DNA of 64,000 nt, taken from JACKII01 sp041687435. Its GTDB lineage: Bacteria; Pseudomonadota; Alphaproteobacteria; Bin95. A program made the position numbers and the translations under genes. The stretch covers positions 62,001 to 126,000 of the forward strand of contig JAWLBX010000005.1 in assembly GCA_041687435.1 (NCBI GenBank), read 5' to 3'. Shown piece after piece: positions 32,002-40,596 of this stretch (the stretch's first letter is position 1; each line of letters starts with the position of its first letter). The notes under the pieces were generated by a model. The model did no database searches. It was not told where the DNA came from and saw nothing but the letters and a program-made list of their open reading frames with translations.

Positions 32002-34617
32002 TCACGAAGCTGCCGCCAGCGCCATGGCAACACGCAGGCCGGCAAAAGGAGAATCAGGAGAAGGTGCCTGCCGGTTGTCGGCCGGCGGTTTGGCCGGGCG
32101 CTTGCGCCGCTGACCCTGCGCGCCGGCTTTCGCAGGCTTGCCGGCGGAGTCGCCCGGCTTTGGGCGCTGACGGCCCTTGCGGCGGTAAAGGGGCTCGCCT
32201 GCCTCCGTCGCCGCCCCGGTCGGAAAAAAGCGCAGACGGCGCAACAGGTCGGGCACGGCCTTGGCTTCCACTCCCGCGGCGGCGGCCAGGCTGGCGGATG
32301 CAGTCAGCCCCTCTGCCGTTGCGGCTTCCTTGTGAGCGGCGGCGGCGAACGCCTCCCACCGGTCGACGCGGATGGCATGACGGCCGATCAGCGTATAGCC
32401 GCAAATCTGGTACCAGGCCCGATCGGCATCCTCCGCCACAGTCAGCACGGGCGCGCGTTGGGCGGGCGGAGCCTCGCCGCCATGATGCAGCCGCCAGAGC
32501 AACAGCCGCCAACTGTTCGGCGCGCCGCGCATCAACTGGGGCAGGAACAGATATTCGCGGCCGATGCGCAGCCCTTCGGCGCCCAGCTGCTTGCGCTCCG
32601 CCTTGGTCAGCGCCTGTACCTGGTCCCGCACCGCCCACCGTTCCAGCACGCCGGCACCTTCCGCCAGCTGATAGCCGATACCGCGCAGGGCAGCCGAGCC
32701 ATCCAGCGCCTGCAGCCGGGCCAGCGGGCCGAGCCGGCGCTGGACCTCCTGGTCCAGCCAATCCTGCAGGCGCGCACGAAGCGCCTGGCGGTGGCGGCTA
32801 TCCAGCAGCGCGCTGGCGAGCGGTTCGGCCCGCGGCTTCAGCCAGTCGGAGCCCTTGACCACTGCGCCCAGCGGTTCGCCATCCCAGGTGATGCGTCCGT
32901 CCGCGTCCAGGCGGAAATCCTTGTGCTTCGCCTGCATGACCTGGGCGACGCGTCCGTCGATCTCCTGCCGCAGCACCCGGTTGGCTGCGTTCAACAGCGC
33001 CCGCCCGTCTTCGCCCCGATCCGCCGTATCCGCCTTGAAGCGAAAGCCGGACAGCGTGCCGACGGTCTCACCCTCGACCACCACCTCGCCCTCTGCATTG
33101 ACGCCGCCGATCAGTTCATCGCCATCGGCCAGGCGGCGCACCAGCACGGCGGTGCGACGGTCGACAAAACGCTGGGTCAGGCGGTCGTGCAGGGCGTCGG
33201 ACAGTTTGTCCTCGATCGCCAGCGCCTGTTCCTGCCAATGCGCCGGGTCGTCCAGCCAGCCGGTGCGGTGGCTGATATAGGTCCAGGTGCGAGTGCCGGC
33301 GATGCGGGCCATCAGCGTATCGATATCGCCGTCGGTGCGCTCCAGCCGTTTGATGTGGCTGGCGACCCAGTCGGTCGGCAGCCGCCCGTCCCCGTTGGAG
33401 CGGAAGGCGAAGATGCGGGCCAGCAGGCGGGTGTGTGAGTCCGTCAGCGTCTTGGAGAAGTCCGGTACCTGACACACATCCCAGAGCAGCTGCACCGCGG
33501 TCTTATTGACGGCGCGGCTGGCTACATCCGGCATCTGGGCGAGCGATTCCAGCGTCCGGTGATCGTCCGCCCGGCGCGCCCGGCGCAGGAAGGGATGTGG
33601 GGGCTTTTCCTCCAGCGTGCGCAGCAGGCCGGCGACGCTGCGGAAGTCCAGCTCGGCATTGCGCCACATCAGCGAGCGCAGGGTCTCGAACTCGTGGCTT
33701 TCCACCCGCTGAACGACTTCCTCGTCCATGCCTTGCAGGTCCGCGGTGGTGCCGAAGGTGCCGTCGGACATGTGCCGCCCGGCCCGCCCGGCGATCTGGC
33801 CGATCTCGCCTGCCGCAAGGTCGCGCATGCGGTTGCCGTCGTACTTCGCCAGCGCGGAGAAGGCGACGTGGCGCACGTCCATGTTCAGGCCCATGCCGAT
33901 GGCATCCGTCGCCACCAGATAGTCGACCTCCCCCGCCTGGTACATGCCGACCTGGGCGTTGCGGGCGCGGGGTGAGAGAGCCCCCAGCACCACCGCAGTA
34001 CCGCCGCGCTGGCGACGAACCAGTTCCGCCAGCCGGTAGACCTCCGCCGCCGAGAAGGCGACGATGGCGGAGCGGGGCGGCAGGCGTGTCACCTTGCGGT
34101 GGCCGGCGTAGGAGAGGGTGGAAAAGCGTGGCCGCGTGATGAATTCACACTCCGGCACCAGCTTGCGGATCAGCCAGCGGGCCGTTTCGGAGCCCAGAAA
34201 CATGGTTTCGGCGCGCCCGCGGGCGGACAGCAGGCGTTCGGTAAAAATATGGCCGCGTTCGGAATCCGCGGCCATCTGGATCTCGTCAACGGCAAGAAAG
34301 TCCACCGCCAGGTCGAGCGGCATGCTCTCCACCGTGCAGACATAATAGCGCGGGCGCGGCGGGATGATCTTTTCCTCGCCGGTGACCAGCGCGACCTGGC
34401 TGGCCCCCTTCAGCTTGACGATCTTGTCGTAATTCTCCCGCGCCAGCAGGCGCAGAGGAAAGCCGATCATGCCTTTGGCATGGCCCAGCATCCGTTCCAC
34501 CGCCAAGTGGGTCTTGCCGGTATTGGTGGGGCCGAGAACGGCAAGAACGCGGCGCTCGCCCGGCGGCAAGGCCTGGTGGTAATCGTCGGTGGGCCGCCCG
34601 TTTGTGGGGGTATCCAT
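32002..34617 (-). CDS. SUV3-like superfamily 2 RNA/DNA helicase
   Basis: An 871-residue helicase close to mitochondrial SUV3. Walker A is GPTNTGKT (29-36), motif II is DEIQ (111-114), ATDAIGMGLNMDVRHVAFSA is motif V, and QIAGRAGR is motif VI. A long C-terminal helical region follows and the last 70 residues are a Lys/Arg/Pro-rich tail that likely binds RNA. SUV3 works with PNPase in mitochondrial RNA decay, so a role in RNA turnover is likely. GGGAG precedes the ATG. It is divergent from the response regulator. Confidence 0.92.
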   Translation of the reverse strand: MDTPTNGRPTDDYHQALPPGERRVLAVLGPTNTGKTHLAVERMLGHAKGMIGFPLRLLARENYDKIVKLKGASQVALVTGEEKIIPPRPRYYVCTVESMPLDLAVDFLAVDEIQMAADSERGHIFTERLLSARGRAETMFLGSETARWLIRKLVPECEFITRPRFSTLSYAGHRKVTRLPPRSAIVAFSAAEVYRLAELVRRQRGGTAVVLGALSPRARNAQVGMYQAGEVDYLVATDAIGMGLNMDVRHVAFSALAKYDGNRMRDLAAGEIGQIAGRAGRHMSDGTFGTTADLQGMDEEVVQRVESHEFETLRSLMWRNAELDFRSVAGLLRTLEEKPPHPFLRRARRADDHRTLESLAQMPDVASRAVNKTAVQLLWDVCQVPDFSKTLTDSHTRLLARIFAFRSNGDGRLPTDWVASHIKRLERTDGDIDTLMARIAGTRTWTYISHRTGWLDDPAHWQEQALAIEDKLSDALHDRLTQRFVDRRTAVLVRRLADGDELIGGVNAEGEVVVEGETVGTLSGFRFKADTADRGEDGRALLNAANRVLRQEIDGRVAQVMQAKHKDFRLDADGRITWDGEPLGAVVKGSDWLKPRAEPLASALLDSRHRQALRARLQDWLDQEVQRRLGPLARLQALDGSAALRGIGYQLAEGAGVLERWAVRDQVQALTKAERKQLGAEGLRIGREYLFLPQLMRGAPNSWRLLLWRLHHGGEAPPAQRAPVLTVAEDADRAWYQICGYTLIGRHAIRVDRWEAFAAAAHKEAATAEGLTASASLAAAAGVEAKAVPDLLRRLRFFPTGAATEAGEPLYRRKGRQRPKPGDSAGKPAKAGAQGQRRKRPAKPPADNRQAPSPDSPFAGLRVAMALAAAS

Positions 34618-34954
34618 CGGCGTCTCCCGCGGTGTCCTCGACTGGGTATGAGTGATAGCGGAGATTCCCGGGCGAAGGAATGCTGACGGTTATATAGGTA
34701 GGTACATAGGAAGCCGGCCGGCATGGTGCCAGTCTTCCTCACAAATGGTGCAACCAATGCCGGCAACGACAGCCGCCTCCTAGAATAACCGCTTGGTTCG
34801 CTCCTGACATGGCGCCCGATAACGCAGTTTTGTAGCCGGCGTGATCCTGACACCGGGCCTTATGTGTTTGTCAGGGTGCAATTGGGCCGCATTCTTCTGT
34901 ATCATACGCCTTAAAAGCACCCCGATACCAATCCGACAGGGAGTTTGCCCGGCC
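34618..34954. promoter_or_regulatory. Intergenic region between divergent helicase and response regulator genes
   Basis: About 337 bases without a supported gene. It must hold promoters for both directions. CTGACA(N)GGGCC and TATCAT near 34850-34905 are weak candidates for the regulator's promoter. No clear operator palindrome was seen. Confidence 0.35.
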
Positions 34955-35641
34955 ATGGCGCGACAAGCCGTCCTGATGATCGATGATGACGATGCCCTGC
35001 GCGAATCGCTGGCCGACCAGTTGCGTCTGCATGAGGATTTCGAGGTGGTCGAGGCCGCCACCGCGGCGGAAGGACTGGAAAAAGCCGGCCAGCAGCATTT
35101 CGATGCCATCATTCTGGATGTTGGCCTGCCGGATATGGACGGGCGCGACGCCTGCCGGGTGCTGCGGCGCAACGGCATCGCCTGCCCGGTGCTGATGCTG
35201 ACCGCGTCCGACGGCGATGCGGATACGATTCTGGGCCTTGATTCGGGCGCGAACGATTACATTACCAAGCCGTTCCGTCTGGGCGTTCTGCTGGCCCGCC
35301 TGCGCGCGCATCTGCGCCAGCACGCCCAAAGCGAGGATGCGGTATTCACCATCGGGCCTTACAGCTTCCGGCCGGCTGCGAAAATGCTGATCGAGACCGC
35401 AAGCGAGCGCAAGGTTCGGCTGACGGAGAAGGAAACCGCCATCCTGAAATACCTCTACCGGGCCGGCCAGCGGGTGATCGACCGGGAAACGCTGTTGCAC
35501 GAGGTCTGGGGCTATAACCCTGGCGTGACAACCCACACGCTGGAAACCCATGTCTACCGCTTGCGGCAGAAGATCGAGCCGGACCCTTCCGATGCCAAAA
35601 TTCTGGTGACCGAGACAGGCGGCTACAAACTCCTTCCGTAA
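34955..35641 (+). CDS. OmpR-family response regulator (orphan)
   Basis: A 228-residue two-domain regulator. The receiver has acidic pocket MIDDDDA, phospho-acceptor Asp55 in IILDVGLPDMDG, and the conserved lysine in ITKPFR. The winged-helix domain has RLTEKETAILKYLYRAG, LLHEVWGYNP and VYRLRQKIEPD. The ATG at 34955 is chosen because the receiver fold begins there; the frame upstream to 34841 is not conserved. No histidine kinase adjoins, so its partner lies elsewhere. An MBL-fold hydrolase follows on the same strand after 100 bases. Confidence 0.92.
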   Translation: MARQAVLMIDDDDALRESLADQLRLHEDFEVVEAATAAEGLEKAGQQHFDAIILDVGLPDMDGRDACRVLRRNGIACPVLMLTASDGDADTILGLDSGANDYITKPFRLGVLLARLRAHLRQHAQSEDAVFTIGPYSFRPAAKMLIETASERKVRLTEKETAILKYLYRAGQRVIDRETLLHEVWGYNPGVTTHTLETHVYRLRQKIEPDPSDAKILVTETGGYKLLP

Positions 35642-35741
35642 TCCTGATAGTGATCTCCGTCACACTATAACGCTCCATCGGCTTGGCTTGACCTGCCTAT
35701 GGCAGTATACCCGCCAGGGTAACTTGAAGGGCGGAGTGCCG

Positions 35742-36596
35742 GTGTCCAATACCGCAAGCCAAGATCCAGCCGATACGTCGTTCACCGTCCGATTTTGGGG
35801 TGTGCGCGGCAGTGTCCCGACACCGGGGCCGGAGACGGTGCGTTATGGCGGCAACACCTCATGTGTTGAGGTGAGGTGCGGCGGCAGGCGCATCGTGATC
35901 GACGGCGGCACCGGTCTGCGGGTTCTGGGCCGGTCTATGGCGGCTGAAGGGCAGGTGCAGGCGGATATCCTGCTCTCCCACACCCATCTGGACCATATCG
36001 AAGGCTTCCCTTTTTTCCTTCCGGCCTTTGTGCCCGGCAACCAGTTCCGTATTTGGGCCGGCCATCTGCTGCCAGAGACGACGCTGGAGCAGACGCTGGG
36101 CCGGCTCATGTCGGCGCCGCTGTTCCCGGTGCCGCTGGAAGCGTTCGGCCCGCAGGTGAAATATTACGATTTCCGTGCCGGCGACCGGTTGGTTCTCAGT
36201 GACCGAATTCTGGTGCGCACCACCATGCTGAACCATCCGAACGATGCGGTCGGCTATCGCATTGAGTTTGCCGGGCGCGCGGTCTGCTACATCTCCGACA
36301 CCGCACACACGCCAGGGGAAACCGACCGGAACATCGCCGGCCTGATCGAAGGCGCCGATCTGGTGATCTACGATGCCATGTTCAATGCCGCGGAATTTGC
36401 GGAGCGCCCGCATTGGGGGCATTCCACCTGGGAAGAGGCGGTCCGGCTGGCGCAGCTCTGCAATGTCAGGCAACTTGCCCTGTTCCACCACGACCCGATC
36501 CGCACCGACGACGACCTGGACGCGCTGGGAGAAAAGATTGCCGCGCGTCAGCCCGGTGCCTTTGTCGCCCGCGAAGGGTATACGGTGGATCTTTAG
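35742..36596 (+). CDS. MBL-fold metallo-hydrolase
   Basis: A 284-residue metallo-beta-lactamase-fold protein. FWGVRGSVPTPGP (18-30) and RYGGNTSCVEV are typical of the phosphodiesterase-like subgroup; HTHLDH (80-85) is the metal site, with YISDTAHT and ALFHHDP giving further ligands. The frame has no early ATG; I chose the GTG at 35742, 5 bases after GGAG, over a TTG at 35688 that lacks a ribosome site. Coupling to the orphan response regulator suggests signalling or nucleotide hydrolysis, which is inference. Confidence 0.83.
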   Translation: MSNTASQDPADTSFTVRFWGVRGSVPTPGPETVRYGGNTSCVEVRCGGRRIVIDGGTGLRVLGRSMAAEGQVQADILLSHTHLDHIEGFPFFLPAFVPGNQFRIWAGHLLPETTLEQTLGRLMSAPLFPVPLEAFGPQVKYYDFRAGDRLVLSDRILVRTTMLNHPNDAVGYRIEFAGRAVCYISDTAHTPGETDRNIAGLIEGADLVIYDAMFNAAEFAERPHWGHSTWEEAVRLAQLCNVRQLALFHHDPIRTDDDLDALGEKIAARQPGAFVAREGYTVDL

Positions 36597-36609
36597 GGCC
36601 AGGTTTGGC

Positions 36610-39600
36610 TTAAAAATCCCGCTTCCATTTTACGCCGACCGACGAGCCGCTTTGCGCGCCGGTCTCGCTCTCAACCACGACCTCGTCCAGAACCTCCACC
36701 TCGACCCGTACGCTGGGCGAGGTGCCGTCTATCGGCTGGGTGGCGCCGACGAATACGCCAGGGGCAACATTGCGGCCGACGGTGACGCCGGTGCCGTTGC
36801 CAGTATCCTCAACCCGCAGCACATCCAGGCCTATGGCGCCGCGCACCCGGTCCAGCGTGCCGCCGGACCCATCCATCAGCGTCGCGATGCTGCTGGCCAG
36901 TTCCAGCCCTTCCAGCGGCGTCAGCGACTGGGCAGAGCGGTTGAACAGCAGCCGCGGCATCACCTCGCTGCGCGGCAATGCGGGGGTAGAGACGAAATCC
37001 AGTTCCGGCGCTGAGACCGGGCCGCTGATGACAATTCCGCCGCGAATGCCCTCTGCCGAGCGCAGCATGGCGATGTCCAGTTCCGGGTCTATGGCGACCG
37101 GGTTGGTGAAGCGCACTTGGCCGCGTTCCAGATCGAACGCCTTGCCCAGCAGGGACAGTTGCCCGCGGATACGGTCGATCGAGCCGGTGACCCGCGGTTT
37201 TGCTGCCGTGCCTGTCACGGCCAGATCCATCCTCCATTCCGAATCCAGGCCGCGGCCGCGCACGAAGATATTGGCGGGCGCATGCACGCGCAGGTTCAGG
37301 CCAATCCGGCCTTCTTCCGCCGGTTTTGGCCGCGGTTGCGGGGCGCCCTTGATTCGTACGTTGCCCAGTTCGGCGATGGAGGGCGGTACGGCATGCACCA
37401 GCCGCACTTCCGCCCGGTCGATCAGCACGTCGCCGGCTACTTCCGGCCGCAGCAGTGTGCCCTTGGCGGTGATCGCGGCGGTCACGAGGGCGGTCACATC
37501 GTTGCGGCGCACCAGTAGCGTTTCGCGTGTGTTGATGCTTGCATCCAGCTCGCCGCCACTGACCGTCACCTGCCCGTTGAGCGGCGCGCCTGCCGGGTCT
37601 TGCGCTTCCAGCGTGACCGTGTAGCTGCCATCGGCGCCGACAGAGGATTTGGCATTCAGCCGGGTTAGCACCGTGCCGGCTTCCAGGTTCTCGTACCGGC
37701 CGTCGGCGATATCGCTACGGCCGGAAATCTCAGGCTCGGCGAAGGTGCCGCCCAAGGTCAGGTCCACATCGACTGCGCCTTCCAGATAGTGATCGGCGGC
37801 AGGCACCAGAGACCACAGCCGCTCTGCCCGGCCTGACCAGCGAATATGGCCGGCCAGCGGCGCCTGCGCACTGGGCGTTGGCGCGAACCCAGCGGATGGC
37901 CGCAGCGCCATGCTGGCGTCGGCCAGGATCGGGTCGCCGAAGCCGCCGGTGATCTCTGCCGTTGCGGTTGCCTGCCTGCCATCCCAGGCCGCGGTTATGG
38001 TCGCACCGATGGCGTCGCCGCCATCGGGCAGCTCGGCCATTTGCAAATCAGCGAGGCGCAGGGTTACCGAGGCCGGCGCGCGGCTGTCATAGGCGGCCGT
38101 GGCCTCCAGCCGCCCCCCCTCGACCGGCAGGCCGGCAATCCCGGCGAGCGGGCCGATGTCACTGAAACTGGCATTCAGCGCCGTCTGCAAACGCTGGCCG
38201 CGCAGGTCCAGCTTTCCGGTAAGTTCTCCGCCCGGCACGGCCAGGCGCAGCCCTTCCGCGCGGGTGCGACCGCCGCCGCTGGTCAGTTGCAGCGGCTGAA
38301 GCAGCCGGGCCTCGTGCTTGTCGTAGCGGGCGGTGAGGGCGCTGACCGTCACCGCCAGCGGCTGGCCCAGCAGGTCGAGCCTGGCAGTGGCATCGGCGGC
38401 AATCGCCCGTCCGTCCGGCGCGATGCCGGCAAGCGTTAGCTCCAAACCGGCGCGGTTCAGCGGGCCTTTCAGGGTCAGATCGACCGGACCGAGACTGGTG
38501 CGCCCGGCCTCGATCCCTTCCGCATGAGCGGTGGCGTTGACCGATGGCACTTCGCCCAAAGCGTCGCGAACAGATCCGTTCAGGGTCAGCAGGGCCAACG
38601 CGGTATCGCCGGTGCGGCCATTCTCAAGGGTGAGCGCCAGCGTCACATCCTGCCGCCCGTCGGATGGTTTCAGCGTGACCTCGCCCCGGGCCTGCCCGGC
38701 CAGCGGCGTGCCTGCCAGCTTTGCCACCGTTGCAAGGTCTGCTGCGCGCCAAGTGAGGCGGCCCTCGGCCAAGCCGGACACGAGGTTGGCAGTGACAGGC
38801 CCGGCGCTGGCGGCCCTGACGCCCAGCGCGCTGGCTGTCAGGTCGTCAACCGTCAACGCATCGCCATCCAGTTTCACGCCCGCCGCGGCGCGCACCGGGC
38901 CATAGTCCCGGGTATCCGCCGTCAGCGCCAGGGTGCCGGTGATGGCGTCAGCCAGGGTGAAATCGTGCTGCAGGCGAGCGTCACCGACCGGTTGGCTATC
39001 GAACGCAAACCCGTCCAGCGTGGTTGCGGCCTTTATCGTTGCCGCCGCGAACGGCCCGGTCAGATCGCCGGCAGAGGTCAGGGAGCCGGCGGCGTTTGCG
39101 TCATAGGCAGCCGCGACCGGCGCCAGATCGGGCACGCTCACCTTGTAGCGCAGCGCCAGCGTTTCGTCTGCCAGCGCCACCGTACCATCCGCATCGCCGC
39201 GGACCAGCGGTCCGTCCAGTTCCAGGCGTGCCAGAGTCAGGGTCTCGCCTTCCAGCGCGCCCGCAAGGTCCAGGGTTACGCCCTGGCCTTGGGAAAGGTC
39301 GAGCCGGTCGGCGGTCAGGCCGTCGGCTCGCCCCTGCAAGCCGAAGCGTACGGTTTCGCCCGCCAGCATTACCTGGCCGTCGAGCCTGACGCCGTTGGCG
39401 GTGAGCGCATCCGTGCTGACGTCGGCTACCGTGAATTCGCCGGTAGCCTCCAACTGCTCCAGAGTGCCGGCAAGCCGGCCGTCGAAGCGCAGCGCCGTGA
39501 TGGTGCCTGCCGACAGCGCCGGCGGGCCGAGCCGCGGCACGTCCACCACCGCGGTCGCATCGACCCGGCCGGAGACGGTATCCAAAGATCCGGCGGCGCG

Positions 39601-40596
39601 CACCATGCCGAAGGTCGAATCGACTGCGAGTTGCTTCAAATCCAGCACGCCGTCATCGCCAAGCGTCAGGTCGGCGTGCAGGTCCACCGGATCGGCCAGC
39701 CACGGCCCGCCGTCAGTTTGCATCCGCCCCTGCGCTGCCGCGCGCACGTCCAGCGTCAGCGACAGCGGTTGCACCGAGGCGACGCCGATTCCGCCCTCCA
39801 GCCGGCCGATATCGTCGATACGCGCCAACAGGTCCGCCCGCCAGTCGGCAATCGGGGCTTCGCCCTCCAGGCGCACTTCGGCGGCGACATCCGGCGGCAG
39901 GCCGGCCATCTCGGCGACCAGGCCGCCCGGCGCCTCCTGCGCGTTCAGCATTAGGCGCAGCAGATCGGTGGCAAAGTTGCGAGTATAGTCGAAGCGGATC
40001 GTGCCGGTAACGTCATCCGTCCGGTCCATCGCCAGCGCGGCGGCCTGCACGTCGCCTTTGTCCTCGAACCGTCCGCTGGCGTCGAATGCCAGCGGGCTCG
40101 GCCCCAACACGCCGCCTGCAATACGGACGCGGGTGAGTTTCAGGCCTTCCACCGTCACCGCGATGGGCGAGCGCGGCCAGGTCAGGGGCTCCGCACCGCC
40201 CTCCTCCGGCGCCGGGGCACTGTCGTCCGCTGGTGCGGGAACTGGCTGGCGCAACACCTGCACATCATCGGCGGTCAGCTTGGTGATGAAAACCTCGCCG
40301 GCGGTCAGGCGCGAGGGATTCCAGTTCATCGAAACGCGGCCGATGCGCAGCCAGACACCCTGGCTGTCGGCCACGGCCACGCCGACCAGATCGGTTGCGC
40401 CGTCGCCGGGCTCTTCTACCGCCTCAACCGTGATCTCCAGCGAGCCTGGCACGTTGATCTGGTCGAGTGCGAACTGAACCAGCGTATTTTTCAGCCCGAA
40501 CAGCGACAGTTGTGCCGAGGCCGGCGCGGACACAAGCGGCGAGGCGGCGAGGAAAAGGCAGATCAGCAGCGGCAGGATACGGTGACGGCGGCTCAA
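36610..40596 (-). CDS. tamB: Translocation and assembly module subunit TamB
   Basis: A 1328-residue inner-membrane-anchored periplasmic protein. Residues 1-28 form a signal anchor (RILPLLICLFLAASPLVS). The body is an extended repeat of short strands (AsmA/DUF490-like), and the C-terminal DUF490 domain has GQLSLLGKAFDLERGQVRF, SAEGIRGGIVISGPVSAPEL and final KWKRDF. It bridges to TamA and moves lipids or assembles outer-membrane proteins. The start is TTG at 40596, overlapping the tamA stop (TTGA); no ATG lies near. Confidence 0.93.
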   Translation of the reverse strand: MSRRHRILPLLICLFLAASPLVSAPASAQLSLFGLKNTLVQFALDQINVPGSLEITVEAVEEPGDGATDLVGVAVADSQGVWLRIGRVSMNWNPSRLTAGEVFITKLTADDVQVLRQPVPAPADDSAPAPEEGGAEPLTWPRSPIAVTVEGLKLTRVRIAGGVLGPSPLAFDASGRFEDKGDVQAAALAMDRTDDVTGTIRFDYTRNFATDLLRLMLNAQEAPGGLVAEMAGLPPDVAAEVRLEGEAPIADWRADLLARIDDIGRLEGGIGVASVQPLSLTLDVRAAAQGRMQTDGGPWLADPVDLHADLTLGDDGVLDLKQLAVDSTFGMVRAAGSLDTVSGRVDATAVVDVPRLGPPALSAGTITALRFDGRLAGTLEQLEATGEFTVADVSTDALTANGVRLDGQVMLAGETVRFGLQGRADGLTADRLDLSQGQGVTLDLAGALEGETLTLARLELDGPLVRGDADGTVALADETLALRYKVSVPDLAPVAAAYDANAAGSLTSAGDLTGPFAAATIKAATTLDGFAFDSQPVGDARLQHDFTLADAITGTLALTADTRDYGPVRAAAGVKLDGDALTVDDLTASALGVRAASAGPVTANLVSGLAEGRLTWRAADLATVAKLAGTPLAGQARGEVTLKPSDGRQDVTLALTLENGRTGDTALALLTLNGSVRDALGEVPSVNATAHAEGIEAGRTSLGPVDLTLKGPLNRAGLELTLAGIAPDGRAIAADATARLDLLGQPLAVTVSALTARYDKHEARLLQPLQLTSGGGRTRAEGLRLAVPGGELTGKLDLRGQRLQTALNASFSDIGPLAGIAGLPVEGGRLEATAAYDSRAPASVTLRLADLQMAELPDGGDAIGATITAAWDGRQATATAEITGGFGDPILADASMALRPSAGFAPTPSAQAPLAGHIRWSGRAERLWSLVPAADHYLEGAVDVDLTLGGTFAEPEISGRSDIADGRYENLEAGTVLTRLNAKSSVGADGSYTVTLEAQDPAGAPLNGQVTVSGGELDASINTRETLLVRRNDVTALVTAAITAKGTLLRPEVAGDVLIDRAEVRLVHAVPPSIAELGNVRIKGAPQPRPKPAEEGRIGLNLRVHAPANIFVRGRGLDSEWRMDLAVTGTAAKPRVTGSIDRIRGQLSLLGKAFDLERGQVRFTNPVAIDPELDIAMLRSAEGIRGGIVISGPVSAPELDFVSTPALPRSEVMPRLLFNRSAQSLTPLEGLELASSIATLMDGSGGTLDRVRGAIGLDVLRVEDTGNGTGVTVGRNVAPGVFVGATQPIDGTSPSVRVEVEVLDEVVVESETGAQSGSSVGVKWKRDF

